NCBI RefSeq assembly: GCF_001941975.2
Contig: NZ_CP146991.1
Location: forward strand, 2,466,524-2,530,523
DNA from: Sporomusa sphaeroides DSM 2875
Lineage (GTDB): Bacteria; Bacillota; Negativicutes; Sporomusales; Sporomusaceae
Length of the DNA: 64,000 nucleotides
Reading direction: 5' to 3'
Under the pieces are notes generated by a model that ran no database searches, was not told the origin of the DNA, and was given only the letters and a program-made list of their open reading frames with translations. Below are positions 16,590 to 25,009 of this stretch, piece after piece. Position numbers and translations under genes: made by a program. Position 1 is the first letter of the stretch. Each line of letters opens with the position of its first letter.

Positions 16590-17312
16590 CTATTGACTAT
16601 TTAGAAGCTTGTAGAAGGCGTCCCTGGCTTTCTCTTTATTTGTTCGGCTAATTGGTATGGCCGTTCCGTCAGTTAATACAAACCTGTCATTTTCATATTT
16701 CTCGATATATAGGAAATTGACCAGATAGCTTTTGTGTGACCGGATAAAGGTGTTTAACTGCTGAGTTTGTTCGAATTCATCCAGTTTAGTATAAACAGTT
16801 ATTTTTTCCGCTGTCTTCGCCAGGACAATATTTACTTTATTATTTTCACTTTCTAAGTAAAGGATATCTTTTGTCAGTATTTTTTGAGTTACACCGCGGT
16901 AAGCGATACAAATGCTTGCTTTCTCTGCATTTTCGATCTGCGCTATTGCCCTTTCCATAACCTTGGCTAACTGATCTATCTGTATCGGTTTTACCAGATA
17001 GCCTGTCGCGTTGACTTCGTATCCTTCATAAACGTAATCTGTTGAACTTGTCAGAAATATAATGTTAACTAACTTGTCCTGTTTACGGATTATCCGCGCA
17101 CATGTCATTCCATTCATATCGTCCATAATGATATCCAGAAATATGATATCAAAACATATGGTTTTACTCTCGATAACTGAGTTTAATTTATAAGGGTTAT
17201 CATAAGCAAAGAGATTAGCGCTGACACCCTGCTTACATAAATAGCTTTCAATTGTTTCGTACAGCTTTATTCTGTCAGCAGCATTATCGTCACAAATCGC
17301 TATGATTAGCAT
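16590..17312 (-). CDS. LytTR-family response regulator
   Basis: A 240-residue regulator. Receiver: AICDDNAADR at the N-terminus, phospho-acceptor Asp60 in FDIIFLDIIMDD, TSS and VKPI motifs. The LytTR DNA-binding domain begins near residue 135 (GVTQKILTKDILYLESENNKVNIVL) and ends SHKSYLVNFLYIEKYENDRFVLTDGTAIPISR. The start at 17312 is chosen for GAGGTGG ahead of it; an in-frame start 27 bp upstream lacks a site. It is divergent from an AgrC-like kinase across 122 bp, its obvious partner. LytTR proteins bind tandem 9-bp sites upstream of weak -35 regions, matching the nearby promoter-like repeats. Confidence 0.92.
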   Translation of the reverse strand: MLIIAICDDNAADRIKLYETIESYLCKQGVSANLFAYDNPYKLNSVIESKTICFDIIFLDIIMDDMNGMTCARIIRKQDKLVNIIFLTSSTDYVYEGYEVNATGYLVKPIQIDQLAKVMERAIAQIENAEKASICIAYRGVTQKILTKDILYLESENNKVNIVLAKTAEKITVYTKLDEFEQTQQLNTFIRSHKSYLVNFLYIEKYENDRFVLTDGTAIPISRTNKEKARDAFYKLLNSQ

Positions 17313-17434
17313 TGGTTGCCACCTCGTAACCAGATTCACCTAAGGTGTGGGATATAAATAACAATTCTGCAACATTATAAGCAATCCCTTTTTAGTTGGA
17401 CTGATTTAATGTCGCAGCAGTAGGAGAGGTTATT

Positions 17435-18727
17435 TTGCAAGAGAGTATAGTGCTTGTAAGCAGAGGCATATTTTTAATAACAAATATTTTACTGCTATAT
17501 ATATTCTTAACTCCACGGCGTCCTCTTTGGTTTCAAGTGACTGCCTTCTCTGTTACCTGGATCACTATTTACTTTTTGCGCGGCATTTTGCAGACCATTA
17601 TCCCTGATCCTTTTTTGCTTGGCTACATGGTGGGCTCATTGTATATGGTTCCTTGCGCGCTGATTTTTAAGGAGACAATGAATGCTAAGCTTTTTGTCTT
17701 TTTTATGATTTTTTCCCTTTCCCAATTTACTTTTCTTATCTTTTTATTTCTAGAGCAATTACTATTTAACCATTATGTAGGCGGTTTGGTTTTGGCAGGT
17801 CTGCTGCTTGAGGCTGCATCACTGCCTTTAATAAAAAAATATGTATCACCCTATGCCGGCAATATGATTGCAATTATCGATCAGCGAAATTTCGTTTTTA
17901 CCTGTTTTCCCCTTTTGTCATTTGTACTGCTGGCATTTTATGGGGTACAAAGAACATATTTGCTATCCAACTTCATTCCGCTGGTAGTAAATACCTTATT
18001 GATTCTTTTTACCTATTACCTGGTTGCCACAGCAATCTATCAGACAATGCGCAACCAGCAAGCAGAAAAACAACTGGCCTTGCAGCACGAGCATTATCGC
18101 AACCTAAACGATAGTATTAACGCTATGAAAATAATGCGCCATGACTTGCGTCATCATCTTGTGACATGCTTAGAATTTCTAGTAAAAAAAGACTCGGCTG
18201 CGGCAGAAATTTATCTGGGCCAGCTTTGCAATCACTATGACGACATTTCTCTCCCGAAAGTTTGTTCCAACCAAATTGCGGATGCTCTCATTAGCTATTA
18301 CCTAAAGGCGGCCCAGGAGCAAGGTATTATTGTAAATACAAACTTGCATTTGCCCGGCAATTTAGGCATTGATGATCAAGACCTGTGCGTTATTCTTGGC
18401 AACTGCCTGGAAAACGCTGTTGAAGCCTGCAGTAAAATGCCTCCAGATCAGTTGCGTTTTATTGACATTAAAACCACCATAGCCAAGAATCATCTGGTAA
18501 TTAAAATTGCTAATTCTTTTTGCGGCTCCGTTATACATCAAGACGATGGTTTTGTATCCTCAAAACATGGCAATAATCATGGAATGGGGCTTGCCAGTGT
18601 GAAAGCCCTAACTTCCAAATACCACGGTTATTGCTCTATGTATTGTGAACAACAAGTATTCAAAGTTGCCGTCTCTTTGAAACTGCCGGAAACAGTTGCC
18701 GAATCGCGATCATTCAGTATTCCTTGA
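17435..18727 (+). CDS. AgrC-like membrane sensor histidine kinase (GHKL)
   Basis: A 430-residue kinase. The first 200 residues hold about six or seven hydrophobic segments, as in AgrC/NatK-type sensors. The dimerisation/phosphorylation box is MRHDLRHHL with His236, followed by the GHKL ATPase with N box GNCLENAVEAC and G box HGMGLASVK. The start is TTG with AGGAGAGG upstream. No AgrD-like peptide or AgrB protease is seen nearby, so the signal is unknown. A strong hairpin at 18754-18794 ends the transcript. Confidence 0.9.
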   Translation: MQESIVLVSRGIFLITNILLLYIFLTPRRPLWFQVTAFSVTWITIYFLRGILQTIIPDPFLLGYMVGSLYMVPCALIFKETMNAKLFVFFMIFSLSQFTFLIFLFLEQLLFNHYVGGLVLAGLLLEAASLPLIKKYVSPYAGNMIAIIDQRNFVFTCFPLLSFVLLAFYGVQRTYLLSNFIPLVVNTLLILFTYYLVATAIYQTMRNQQAEKQLALQHEHYRNLNDSINAMKIMRHDLRHHLVTCLEFLVKKDSAAAEIYLGQLCNHYDDISLPKVCSNQIADALISYYLKAAQEQGIIVNTNLHLPGNLGIDDQDLCVILGNCLENAVEACSKMPPDQLRFIDIKTTIAKNHLVIKIANSFCGSVIHQDDGFVSSKHGNNHGMGLASVKALTSKYHGYCSMYCEQQVFKVAVSLKLPETVAESRSFSIP

Positions 18728-18728
18728 A

Positions 18729-19436
18729 TTAAAATAATCCTCCGTCCGACAAACAAAGCCTTGCTCCGGTATCAGATACCGGGGCAAGGCTTTGTATCCG
18801 GTAGAGATTCAGGTTGGCTTTCGTATAGTGTCCGGCGGTGTGAGCGCTGCTGTCAGCGGTAACCGCATCCGCCGAATCCATGTCGAGGTGTCCCAGCGCG
18901 AAGGTAAGGCCAAAGCTATTGTAGCCGCCGCCACCGGCATTGTCACGACTGTTGCCGCTGATGCCAAGATTCCACACATCGGCGGATTTACGGCCGTTGG
19001 AGCCAAAATAGTCAATGCGGTCTTCCAGTTCCTTATGGTCAAAGCCGATACGGCCTGTGAGATTAAAGTCACGGGAACGCTTAAGGATAACGCTTTCGTA
19101 GATGCTGGTCGTTTTGGCAATGCCGCTGGAGGTGCCGGGTGCGCCGCCTGCCGTTAAGGTCGCCTTGCTGCTGATACCGTCCGTAGCGGATAGCAGCAGC
19201 AGTGTCCGTTCCAGGGTTTCCTTGCGGATATACTGGCCGCTTTTCAGGGGGCTCAGCACACGATCAATCGCCGTCTGACGCAGGTCAGAATTATTCCGCA
19301 CCTGAATTTGGTCGTATTGTCCAATCAGCACCTGGATGGTTACGGCGCCATTTTCAATCGTCTGGGCGGGAATAACAGCCCTAGCGACAAGATAGCCTTG
19401 TTCCCGGAAATACTGGGTAATGCGCCGGGCATAGAC
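18729..19436 (-). pseudogene. Truncated TpsB (ShlB/FhaC/HecB-type) outer-membrane transporter
   Basis: The minus-strand frame is open from 19436 to 18729 without a start codon at the beginning. It opens in the POTRA region (KVYARRITQYFREQGYLVARAVIPAQTIENG, then VLIGQYDQIQVRNNSDLR) and jumps after GGAPGTS into barrel sequence (IYESVILKRSRDFNLTGRIGFDHKELEDRIDYFGSNG ... KANLNLYRIQSL). It then runs into the terminator hairpin and stops. Intact family members are about 550-600 residues; here the N-terminus, part of the barrel and the C-terminus are missing. A GTG/ATG-type restart near 19331 would not give a functional transporter. The 5' edge abuts promoter-like repeat copy 3. Confidence 0.75.
18754..18794. 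terminator. Long bidirectional terminator hairpin
   Basis: A 20-bp near-perfect stem (CAAAGCCTTGCTCCGGTATC / GATACCGGGGCAAGGCTTTG). It lies 26 bp after the kinase stop on the plus strand and forms the fused end of the TpsB remnant on the minus strand. Confidence 0.8.
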
Positions 19437-19498
19437 TTTAATTATAGTTAAACGTAATAGTTATAAATTCCGGATGTGGAAGAAATTGGCGAATTAAA
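19437..19498 (-). promoter_or_regulatory. Promoter-like repeat, copy 3
   Basis: A shorter version of the repeat: AATTCGCCAATTTC ... CCACATCCGGAA ... GTTTAACTATAATTAAAG on the minus strand (-10 complement at 19441-19446). It is joined directly to the TpsB fragment with no leader or Shine-Dalgarno. Confidence 0.55.
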
Positions 19499-19690
19499 TT
19501 AAAAGGAAACTCTGCCAGGAGGGCTGTCTCAATAACAATGGAGGCAGCCTTCTTCTTTTGAGCAAAAAAATACGAGAGACAGATTCCTAAGAACCTGCCT
19601 CTCGGTGAACGGTGTATGCTGATTTTTTACTTTTCTACTGTTAACGTCGAAGTTTGCCTGAAACCGCCAAGAGATATAATAATTTTCTTG
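19499..19690 (-). repeat. Duplicated terminator/3'-end block, copy 1
   Basis: With the adjoining promoter repeat this block is about 80-85% identical to 21069-21245: a GGCTGCCTCCAT/ATTGAGACAGCC hairpin, a second hairpin (GAGAGGCAGG/CTGTCTCTC type), the spacer and the last codons of the Ig-like gene. It is a tandem segmental duplication of promoter, terminator and gene end. Confidence 0.7.
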
Positions 19691-20529
19691 TCCCCTGGGC
19701 TAACAAAAACATAGTTTTCATGCATCTGTACACCATTGGCAGTTATATCAAGCTGATCGCCACTAAAATCCGCTGTAGTATTGTCTTCAAAGTAACATCT
19801 TACAGTATATTTGCAGGTATGAAAAGCTTCCCCAACTTTATATTTGGTTTGATCAGGTTGATTTATAAGCTCATAACGGCTTACAGCCTTATCAAAAGCA
19901 GGAACTACTGTTAGTGTTTGTTTAATATTGTAGTTTCCTAAGCGAATGACAAAGTTTTTATTGCCAGCTTCTTTAAACTTATATCCTTTCGATAGCTTAA
20001 CACCGTTAGCATAAAACTCTAAGTCGCTCGCTCTAAAGTCATCAGTTGCACCATTGGTATAAACACATCTTACTGTAATATCAGAAGGGTCAAATAAATC
20101 TAATGTTTGTCTATACGAAAACTCTGGAGGAGCGTTTAATATATAACATTCTTTGATATTAGCGCCGAGGTTAGCAGGAAAAACCTGCAAATCATATTGC
20201 CCTTGCTTACCCTGATATTTTATAGTGATCGTTTTTTTACCAGGAGTTTTAAATATGTAACCCTCTGCAATTGATACTCCATTAGCCCAGTACTTTAACT
20301 CTTTATGTCCATGATAGTTAGAACGATTTTTAGCATAATAAATATGCATGCCTACATCGCTAGTGCGAAATGCTTCCCCAACCTTATAAACTTTAGTTAA
20401 TGCTACAACCTCAACCGAACCGGGAGGTATATTAAGACGTCACGTAGAGGCCGCTTTAACTTCCGACTGAAATGACATAAAAAAGGTCATAGCAATAACT
20501 GCTGTGAAAAACAAAAATATTTTTTTCAT
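19627..20529 (-). pseudogene. Secreted Ig-like repeat protein gene with premature TGA
   Basis: The frame starts at ATG 20529 behind AGGAGGAG with a signal peptide (MKKIFLFFTAVIAMTFFMSF...VKA) and continues in the same frame to 19627, but codon 30 is TGA (20440-20442), just past signal cleavage. The body holds three bacterial Ig-like (Big/cell-wall adhesion-like) units. Each contains YKVGEAF or similar, an (A/S)DL-D-ANGV motif and a GYxFxxxGxKxxxI strand, ending in LTVVP or LTVEK. Internal initiation at 20349 would lack a signal peptide. It is thus inactivated unless the TGA is read through. Neighbouring fragments at 16090-16445 and 21189-21297 derive from relatives. Confidence 0.75.
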
Positions 20530-20598
20530 TTAGTCTCCTCCTGTAATTATGCATCATTAGGATAAATAAAAATTAATCGTATCATCTTCCTATAAGGA

Positions 20599-20984
20599 TT
20601 ACCGTCTGGAGCTGGCAGAGTGAAAACTGCTTTCCTTGCGCTGCCTGCTGACAACCGTGGCTTTATCCGCCTGAGGCTTCTCCGGCGCCGGCGGCGCTTC
20701 CGGGGCTCTTCTCTCAAGTGAATCCTTAATGGCACGTTCAATCAGATAGTCGACAGTATCATAGTCCTGTGAAACCGTATGACCGATCGCTAGCCGAATC
20801 GATACCATTTCCTCACCAATTGCAAATTTGGTTTCGGCAGCAAGCGCTTTCAATTTGTCGGCTAACAGTAGGATCAGGCTTTTATTGGCCGTCTTCGCAA
20901 TAACGATAAAGCGGGCTCCGTGCCAGCGGCCAATTATATTGGATGTACAAATCACGCTTGCTAGGGTTTTAGCGACCGTACAGC
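20599..20984 (-). pseudogene. N-terminally truncated, degenerate GGDEF-domain protein
   Basis: The open minus-strand frame starts at the edge of promoter-like repeat copy 4 with no start codon and reads VAKTLASVICTSNIIGRWHGARFIVIA, which aligns with the GGDEF core (VAxxLxxxxRxxDxxxRxGGDEFxVI). The GGDEF signature is replaced by HGARF, so cyclase activity is not expected. It continues through KLKALAAETKF and a VSIRLAIGHTV strand to a Pro/Ala-rich tail. A GTG at 20955 could start a 118-residue product, but the domain would be incomplete. Confidence 0.65.
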
Positions 20985-21068
20985 ATTAATTATAGTTAAA
21001 CTTAACAGCTATAAGTCCCCTATATGGAAAAAAGCTGATTTTTCGAAGAAATTAGCAAATTAAAAAGA
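20985..21068 (-). promoter_or_regulatory. Promoter-like repeat, copy 4
   Basis: Minus-strand block ATTTGCTAATTTCTTCG ... GTTAAGTTTAACTATAATTAATG (-10 complement at 20989-20994). It is the most diverged of the four, joined directly to the truncated GGDEF gene. Confidence 0.55.
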
Positions 21069-21188
21069 AAACCGATTAGGAGGAGCTGTCTCAATAACAC
21101 TGGAGGCAGCTTCTGCTTTTGCGCAAAAAAATACGAGAGACAGCTTCCTGAGAACCTGCCTCCCGGTGAATGGTGTATGCTGATTTTT

Positions 21189-21297
21189 TTACTTTTCTAC
21201 TGTTAAAGTTGAAGGTTTCCTAAACCGCCAAGAGCTTATAGCATTCTTTGATATTAGCGCTAAGGTTAGCAGGAAAAACCTGCAAATCATATTGACC
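21189..21297 (-). pseudogene. Internally deleted remnant of the Ig-like gene
   Basis: The first about 50 bp match the 3' end of the gene at 19627 (stop codon included), and the next about 65 bp match an internal part of it (20143-20208). The middle has therefore been deleted. It abuts the stop of the ArsC-like gene. With 21069-21188 it forms copy 2 of the segmental duplication. Confidence 0.7.
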
Positions 21298-21302
21298 TCA
21301 TT

Positions 21303-21638
21303 CTAACTCCAACCACCCCAAACCTCCGGGCAATACCCCACAGTAGCCTTAGCCCCGTTCCGTACCACCGGAGTTCTTAAGAGCAACGGGTGATTGAGCA
21401 GCATTTCTTCCACATTGTGCACCAAATACTTCAAATTACGTTTTTCGTATTCTTTGCCTGTTTTGTCAATCAGGTTTTCCAGTCCGCCGACAGCCGCCCT
21501 GACCTTGTCTAGTTCGCCCTTGCTTAAACCGCGCACTGTCAGATCGACAAATTGAAACGGTATCTTGCGCTCCTTGAAATAGCGCTCGGCCTTCCTGGTA
21601 TCCTGACATTTTTTCGTGCCAAATATCTGTATGTTCAT
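21303..21638 (-). CDS. ArsC/Spx-family thioredoxin-fold protein
   Basis: A 111-residue protein with the family N-terminus IQIFGTKKCQDTRKAERYFKERKI and a single N-terminal Cys at the glutaredoxin-like position. The later LLLRTPVVRNG loop and C-terminal GYCPEVW are as in YffB/ArsC-related proteins. It is either a thiol-dependent reductase or an uncharacterised Spx relative; no ars genes are nearby. The last 40 bp are duplicated at 5298-5342. It follows the ABC-F gene by 78 bp. Confidence 0.8.
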   Translation of the reverse strand: MNIQIFGTKKCQDTRKAERYFKERKIPFQFVDLTVRGLSKGELDKVRAAVGGLENLIDKTGKEYEKRNLKYLVHNVEEMLLNHPLLLRTPVVRNGAKATVGYCPEVWGGWS

Positions 21639-21651
21639 AGCCTGTCAGATT

Positions 21652-21702
21652 AGTACCTTGTCAGCTCTAAAACGGTAGAATAATGGCGAGACTATCAAGG
21701 TA
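21652..21702. other. Short inverted repeat between ABC-F and ArsC-like genes
   Basis: AGTACCTTG and CAAGGTACT bracket a 33-bp spacer. The outer motif resembles the tips of the 166-bp inverted-repeat element at 33644-33809 (CTAGTACCTTG), so it may be a deleted relative of that element. Confidence 0.35.
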
Positions 21703-21716
21703 CTCACTCCTTTTTA

Positions 21717-23633
21717 TCAATTATTATTATCAAGCTCTTCTACCAGCTCATTAAGATAGGTCCAGCGATCCAATAATTCGTTTAGTCTTAACTCTAAATC
21801 CTGCTGTTTTGCGGTAAGCTCCTGTAACAGTTCAAAGTTGCTGCCGGCGGTATTGATGGCGTGGGCTACCTGAGAAAGCTCCTGTTCTACACCGGCAATT
21901 ACTTCATCTATTTGCTCATACTCACGCTGTTCCTTGAAAGACAGTTTGCGTGGCCGTTCTTTGGGCTTGTCTTGTGCCGCAATTTTTTTATCTGCAGTAT
22001 TTTTATTCTTATTTGTAGGTAAAGCTTCAGCTTCCAGCATACTGACTCTTTCCTGATAATCGGAGTAGTTGCCAGGATACTGTGTAATCCTGCCGTCACC
22101 TTCAAAGGCAAATATTTTTTCCACAAGCCGGTCAAGAAAATATCTGTCATGGGATACCACAATAACAGCACCCGGGAAGTCGTCAAGATAGTCTTCCAGA
22201 ATGCTTAAGGTCTGGATATCCAGATCATTGGTCGGTTCGTCCAGCAAGAGCACATTAGGCGCACTCATGAGCACCCGCAATAAGAACAGGCGGCGCTTCT
22301 CCCCGCCTGACAGCTTGGCAATCGGTGTCCACTGCAGATTAGGCGGAAAGAGAAAACGTTCTAATAGCTGAGCGGCACTAAGAGTACCGCCGTCGGCTGT
22401 CGGCAGAAAGTGAGCTTCTTCTTTAATATATTCAATAACCCGCAAGTCTTGGTTCATTTCGGTGCTTTCCTGAGAAAAGTAACCAATTTTCACCGTTTGG
22501 CCGATTTCAACCTGACCTTGGTTAGGAATGAGCCGTCCGGCAATGATATTAAGTAAAGTGGATTTACCGCTGCCGTTAGGCCCGATAATACCTACTCTGT
22601 CGTCTTTAAGGACAATATAACTGAAGTCATTGATTAACGTACTAGCTTCAAAGGCTTGGCCGATATGCTCCATCTCGATAATCTTGCGCCCCAAACGACT
22701 GGCACCTGCCGTTATCTCTATTTGGCCTTGTCTGCCATCCGGAGTCTGGGCGCTAAGCTGCTCAAACCTCTCAATCCTGGCCTTTTGCTTGGTGCTGCGG
22801 GCCTGCGCTCCCCGCCGTATCCAAGCCAACTCATTGCGCAGGATATTCTGCCGTTTGCGTTCACTGGCTTCCTGCTGGTCTTCCCGCTCGGCCTTCAGCT
22901 CCAGGAAATTGCTGTAATTGCCGGTATATGTATATAACTTGCCTTTATCCAATTCGATAATGCGGTTGGTTACCCGGTCAAGAAAATACCTGTCATGGGT
23001 AATCATAATAAGTGCGCCTTTGCGCTTAGCCAAATATTGTTCCAGCCAGGCTACAGTGTCGTTATCAATATGGTTAGTGGGCTCGTCCAGTATTAACACG
23101 TCGGCAGGATTAATGAGCGCACTGGCTAGTGCCACCCGTTTGCGCTGACCACCGGACAGGGTACTGACAATGGCGGCAAAATCAGTAATCCCCAGCTTGG
23201 TAAGTATGATTTTGGCATCACTTTCCAGCTGCCAGGCATTTTGTGTGTCCATCTGCTGCGTTAAGCTGATAAGCCGTTTCTGGCGCACAGCATCATCAGG
23301 ATAACGCTGTGCCTCTACCAAAGCTTGTTCATAGTCTCTCAATACCTGCATAACCGGTGAATGGCCTCTAAACACCTGCTCCAATACGGTAGCCTGGGCA
23401 TCAAACTCAGGATTTTGTGGTAGATATTCAACCTTTATACCGCTACCTGCCGTTATTTTGCCAAAATCTGCGGTATCCACACCTGCGATAATTTTCAAAA
23501 AAGTAGATTTGCCGGTGCCGTTGACCCCAATAAGCCCAATTTTATCTCCATCATCAATGCCAAAGGTAACATTGCCGAATAATACTCGTTCACCGTAGCT
23601 TTTGGTAAGATTCTCTATTGTTAATAAATTCAT
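21717..23633 (-). CDS. ABC-F family ATPase (Uup/EttA type)
   Basis: A 638-residue soluble protein with two ABC domains and no membrane segments. Walker A motifs GVNGTGKST and GPNGSGKST, signatures LSGGQRKRVALA and LSGGEKRRLFLL, and Walker B LILDEPTNHID and LLLDEPTNDLD are all present. A charged interdomain linker (about 240-310) and a C-terminal coiled coil (QREYEQIDEVIAGVEQELSQ) match Uup-like ABC-F proteins. These act on ribosomes or rescue stalled translation; antibiotic resistance ABC-Fs are a less likely alternative. Confidence 0.9.
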   Translation of the reverse strand: MNLLTIENLTKSYGERVLFGNVTFGIDDGDKIGLIGVNGTGKSTFLKIIAGVDTADFGKITAGSGIKVEYLPQNPEFDAQATVLEQVFRGHSPVMQVLRDYEQALVEAQRYPDDAVRQKRLISLTQQMDTQNAWQLESDAKIILTKLGITDFAAIVSTLSGGQRKRVALASALINPADVLILDEPTNHIDNDTVAWLEQYLAKRKGALIMITHDRYFLDRVTNRIIELDKGKLYTYTGNYSNFLELKAEREDQQEASERKRQNILRNELAWIRRGAQARSTKQKARIERFEQLSAQTPDGRQGQIEITAGASRLGRKIIEMEHIGQAFEASTLINDFSYIVLKDDRVGIIGPNGSGKSTLLNIIAGRLIPNQGQVEIGQTVKIGYFSQESTEMNQDLRVIEYIKEEAHFLPTADGGTLSAAQLLERFLFPPNLQWTPIAKLSGGEKRRLFLLRVLMSAPNVLLLDEPTNDLDIQTLSILEDYLDDFPGAVIVVSHDRYFLDRLVEKIFAFEGDGRITQYPGNYSDYQERVSMLEAEALPTNKNKNTADKKIAAQDKPKERPRKLSFKEQREYEQIDEVIAGVEQELSQVAHAINTAGSNFELLQELTAKQQDLELRLNELLDRWTYLNELVEELDNNN

Positions 23634-23815
23634 ATTCCATTCCTTTTGTATATATAGTATCTGCCAAGGTTTTTCTTTCTCATTTTAACACAAATAGCTT
23701 TTTATATGAAGAAAGACTCTTTACTTTTATGGAAATGGTATATCACATTTTACTTACACATAGCCTAAACCGACATTACCGACCTAGGCCTGTTCAAGTT
23801 CAGGCAATCCCTGCG

Positions 23816-23868
23816 CTTGAATCGCAATGGCTTTTGCGGACACCAAGAATGGCTGGTACAATAAGCTA
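23816..23868 (+). mobile_element. Relic of an IS3-family left end
   Basis: The stretch around GGACACCAAGAATGGCTGG...TACAATAAG matches the region just upstream of orfA in the IS3 element (37583-37627, GGACATCAAGAATGGTTGG...). No transposase remains. It lies in the 405-bp gap 23634-24038, which otherwise contains only the hairpin at 23884. Confidence 0.55.
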
Positions 23869-23883
23869 CTATACCAAAAGAAG

Positions 23884-23921
23884 AGCTCTGCAGTGCGTAT
23901 AAAATGCTGTACTGCAGAGCT
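23884..23921. terminator. Bidirectional terminator
   Basis: An 11-bp stem AGCTCTGCAGT / ACTGCAGAGCT followed by TTTTTATATTTTTTT on the plus strand; on the minus strand it ends the dehydratase/reductase operon. Confidence 0.7.
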
Positions 23922-24038
23922 TTTTATATTTTTTTACTGCAAAACTTAGGATTTGTATCACATTATCTCAATTTTTCCAGGAATGTCCTGTAAAGTCTGG
24001 GCAAATGGTGATGCCCATTAAGAACACATTATCCTAAA

Positions 24039-24917
24039 TTACTGATACAATTTGAATAATGCCTGAGTTCCGCTGTCTTCCTCCCCTTGGCTTGCCAACT
24101 GCTCGTATAGCTTGATTGCCTGCTGCAGTCCCGGAGTATCCAAGCCCATTTGTTGAGCAGATTCAATAGCAATTTTCATATCTTTAATAAAATGCTTAAC
24201 ATAAAAGCCTGGCTCAAAATTGCCGGCCAACATCCTGGGAGCCAGATTGCTCAGTGACCAACTGCCTGCCGCCCCGGTCTCAATACTTTGGAGTACAAGG
24301 CTGGGATTAAGGCCAGCCTTTTTTGCGTAAGCCATTGCCTCGCATACGCCCATCATGTTGCTTGCGATTGCAATCTGATTGCACATCTTAGTATGCTGGC
24401 CTGCCCCGGCGGCGCCTTGTAAAACAATATTTTTACCCATCAATTCCAAAATCGGCCGGACAGCGGCAAAAGCCCCCGGCTCACCGCCCACCATAATGGC
24501 AAGCCGTGCTTCTTTTGCCCCAATATCACCGCCTGAGACTGGCGCGTCAAGAGCCTGCATGTTTTTTGCCTTCGCTTCCCGGTAAATACGGATTGCTAGT
24601 TCTGGTGACGACGTAGTCATATCCAAAAAATATGTTCCCTGGCTGGCATTTTTTAATAAACCGTCATCACCCAAATAAACTATTTCGACATCTTTGGGAT
24701 AGCCAATCATCGTGATAATCACATTGCAATTGGCTGCTAATCCGGCTATCGTTTCTTCCCATACCGCACCCTGCTTAAGTAAATCCTCGGCTTTGGCTTT
24801 AGTCCGGTTATATACCCGTACAGGATAACCGGCCTTCAGCAAATGCCCTGCCATGCTCTTACCCATAACACCAATCCCAACAAAGCCTACTACTGTGTTT
24901 TTTACTGTTACAGCCAT
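24039..24917 (-). CDS. 3-hydroxyisobutyrate dehydrogenase-family NAD(P)-dependent reductase
   Basis: A 292-residue beta-hydroxyacid dehydrogenase. Rossmann motif VGFVGIGVMGKSMAGHLLKAG at the N-terminus, substrate-loop DAPVSGGDIGAKEARLAIMVGG, and catalytic Lys region GAGQHTKMCNQ are all present. Family members reduce tartronate semialdehyde or similar 3-hydroxy acids. It lies downstream of a split UxaA-type dehydratase, so it probably acts on the same sugar-acid pathway. The start at 24917 (ATG after GGAGTGG) is preferred to a GTG nine bases upstream. Confidence 0.87.
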   Translation of the reverse strand: MAVTVKNTVVGFVGIGVMGKSMAGHLLKAGYPVRVYNRTKAKAEDLLKQGAVWEETIAGLAANCNVIITMIGYPKDVEIVYLGDDGLLKNASQGTYFLDMTTSSPELAIRIYREAKAKNMQALDAPVSGGDIGAKEARLAIMVGGEPGAFAAVRPILELMGKNIVLQGAAGAGQHTKMCNQIAIASNMMGVCEAMAYAKKAGLNPSLVLQSIETGAAGSWSLSNLAPRMLAGNFEPGFYVKHFIKDMKIAIESAQQMGLDTPGLQQAIKLYEQLASQGEEDSGTQALFKLYQ

Positions 24918-25009
24918 GTTTTCCACTCCATTTCTGCAAATTCAATTTACGTAGCTTCTTCTTTAAACAACGGCAGTTCTCTTTCATTATCAAAAATTAC
25001 TTCAGCAGT

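Noticed and set aside
17313-17434. AgrD-like signal peptide gene in the kinase/regulator gap
   Set aside because: The 122-bp gap has no ORF with an AgrD pattern, and no AgrB is nearby.
18809-19157. Overlapping ORFs on both strands in the TpsB remnant
   Set aside because: The TpsB frame explains the sequence; the others are alternative-frame readings rich in Ala/Val/Thr.
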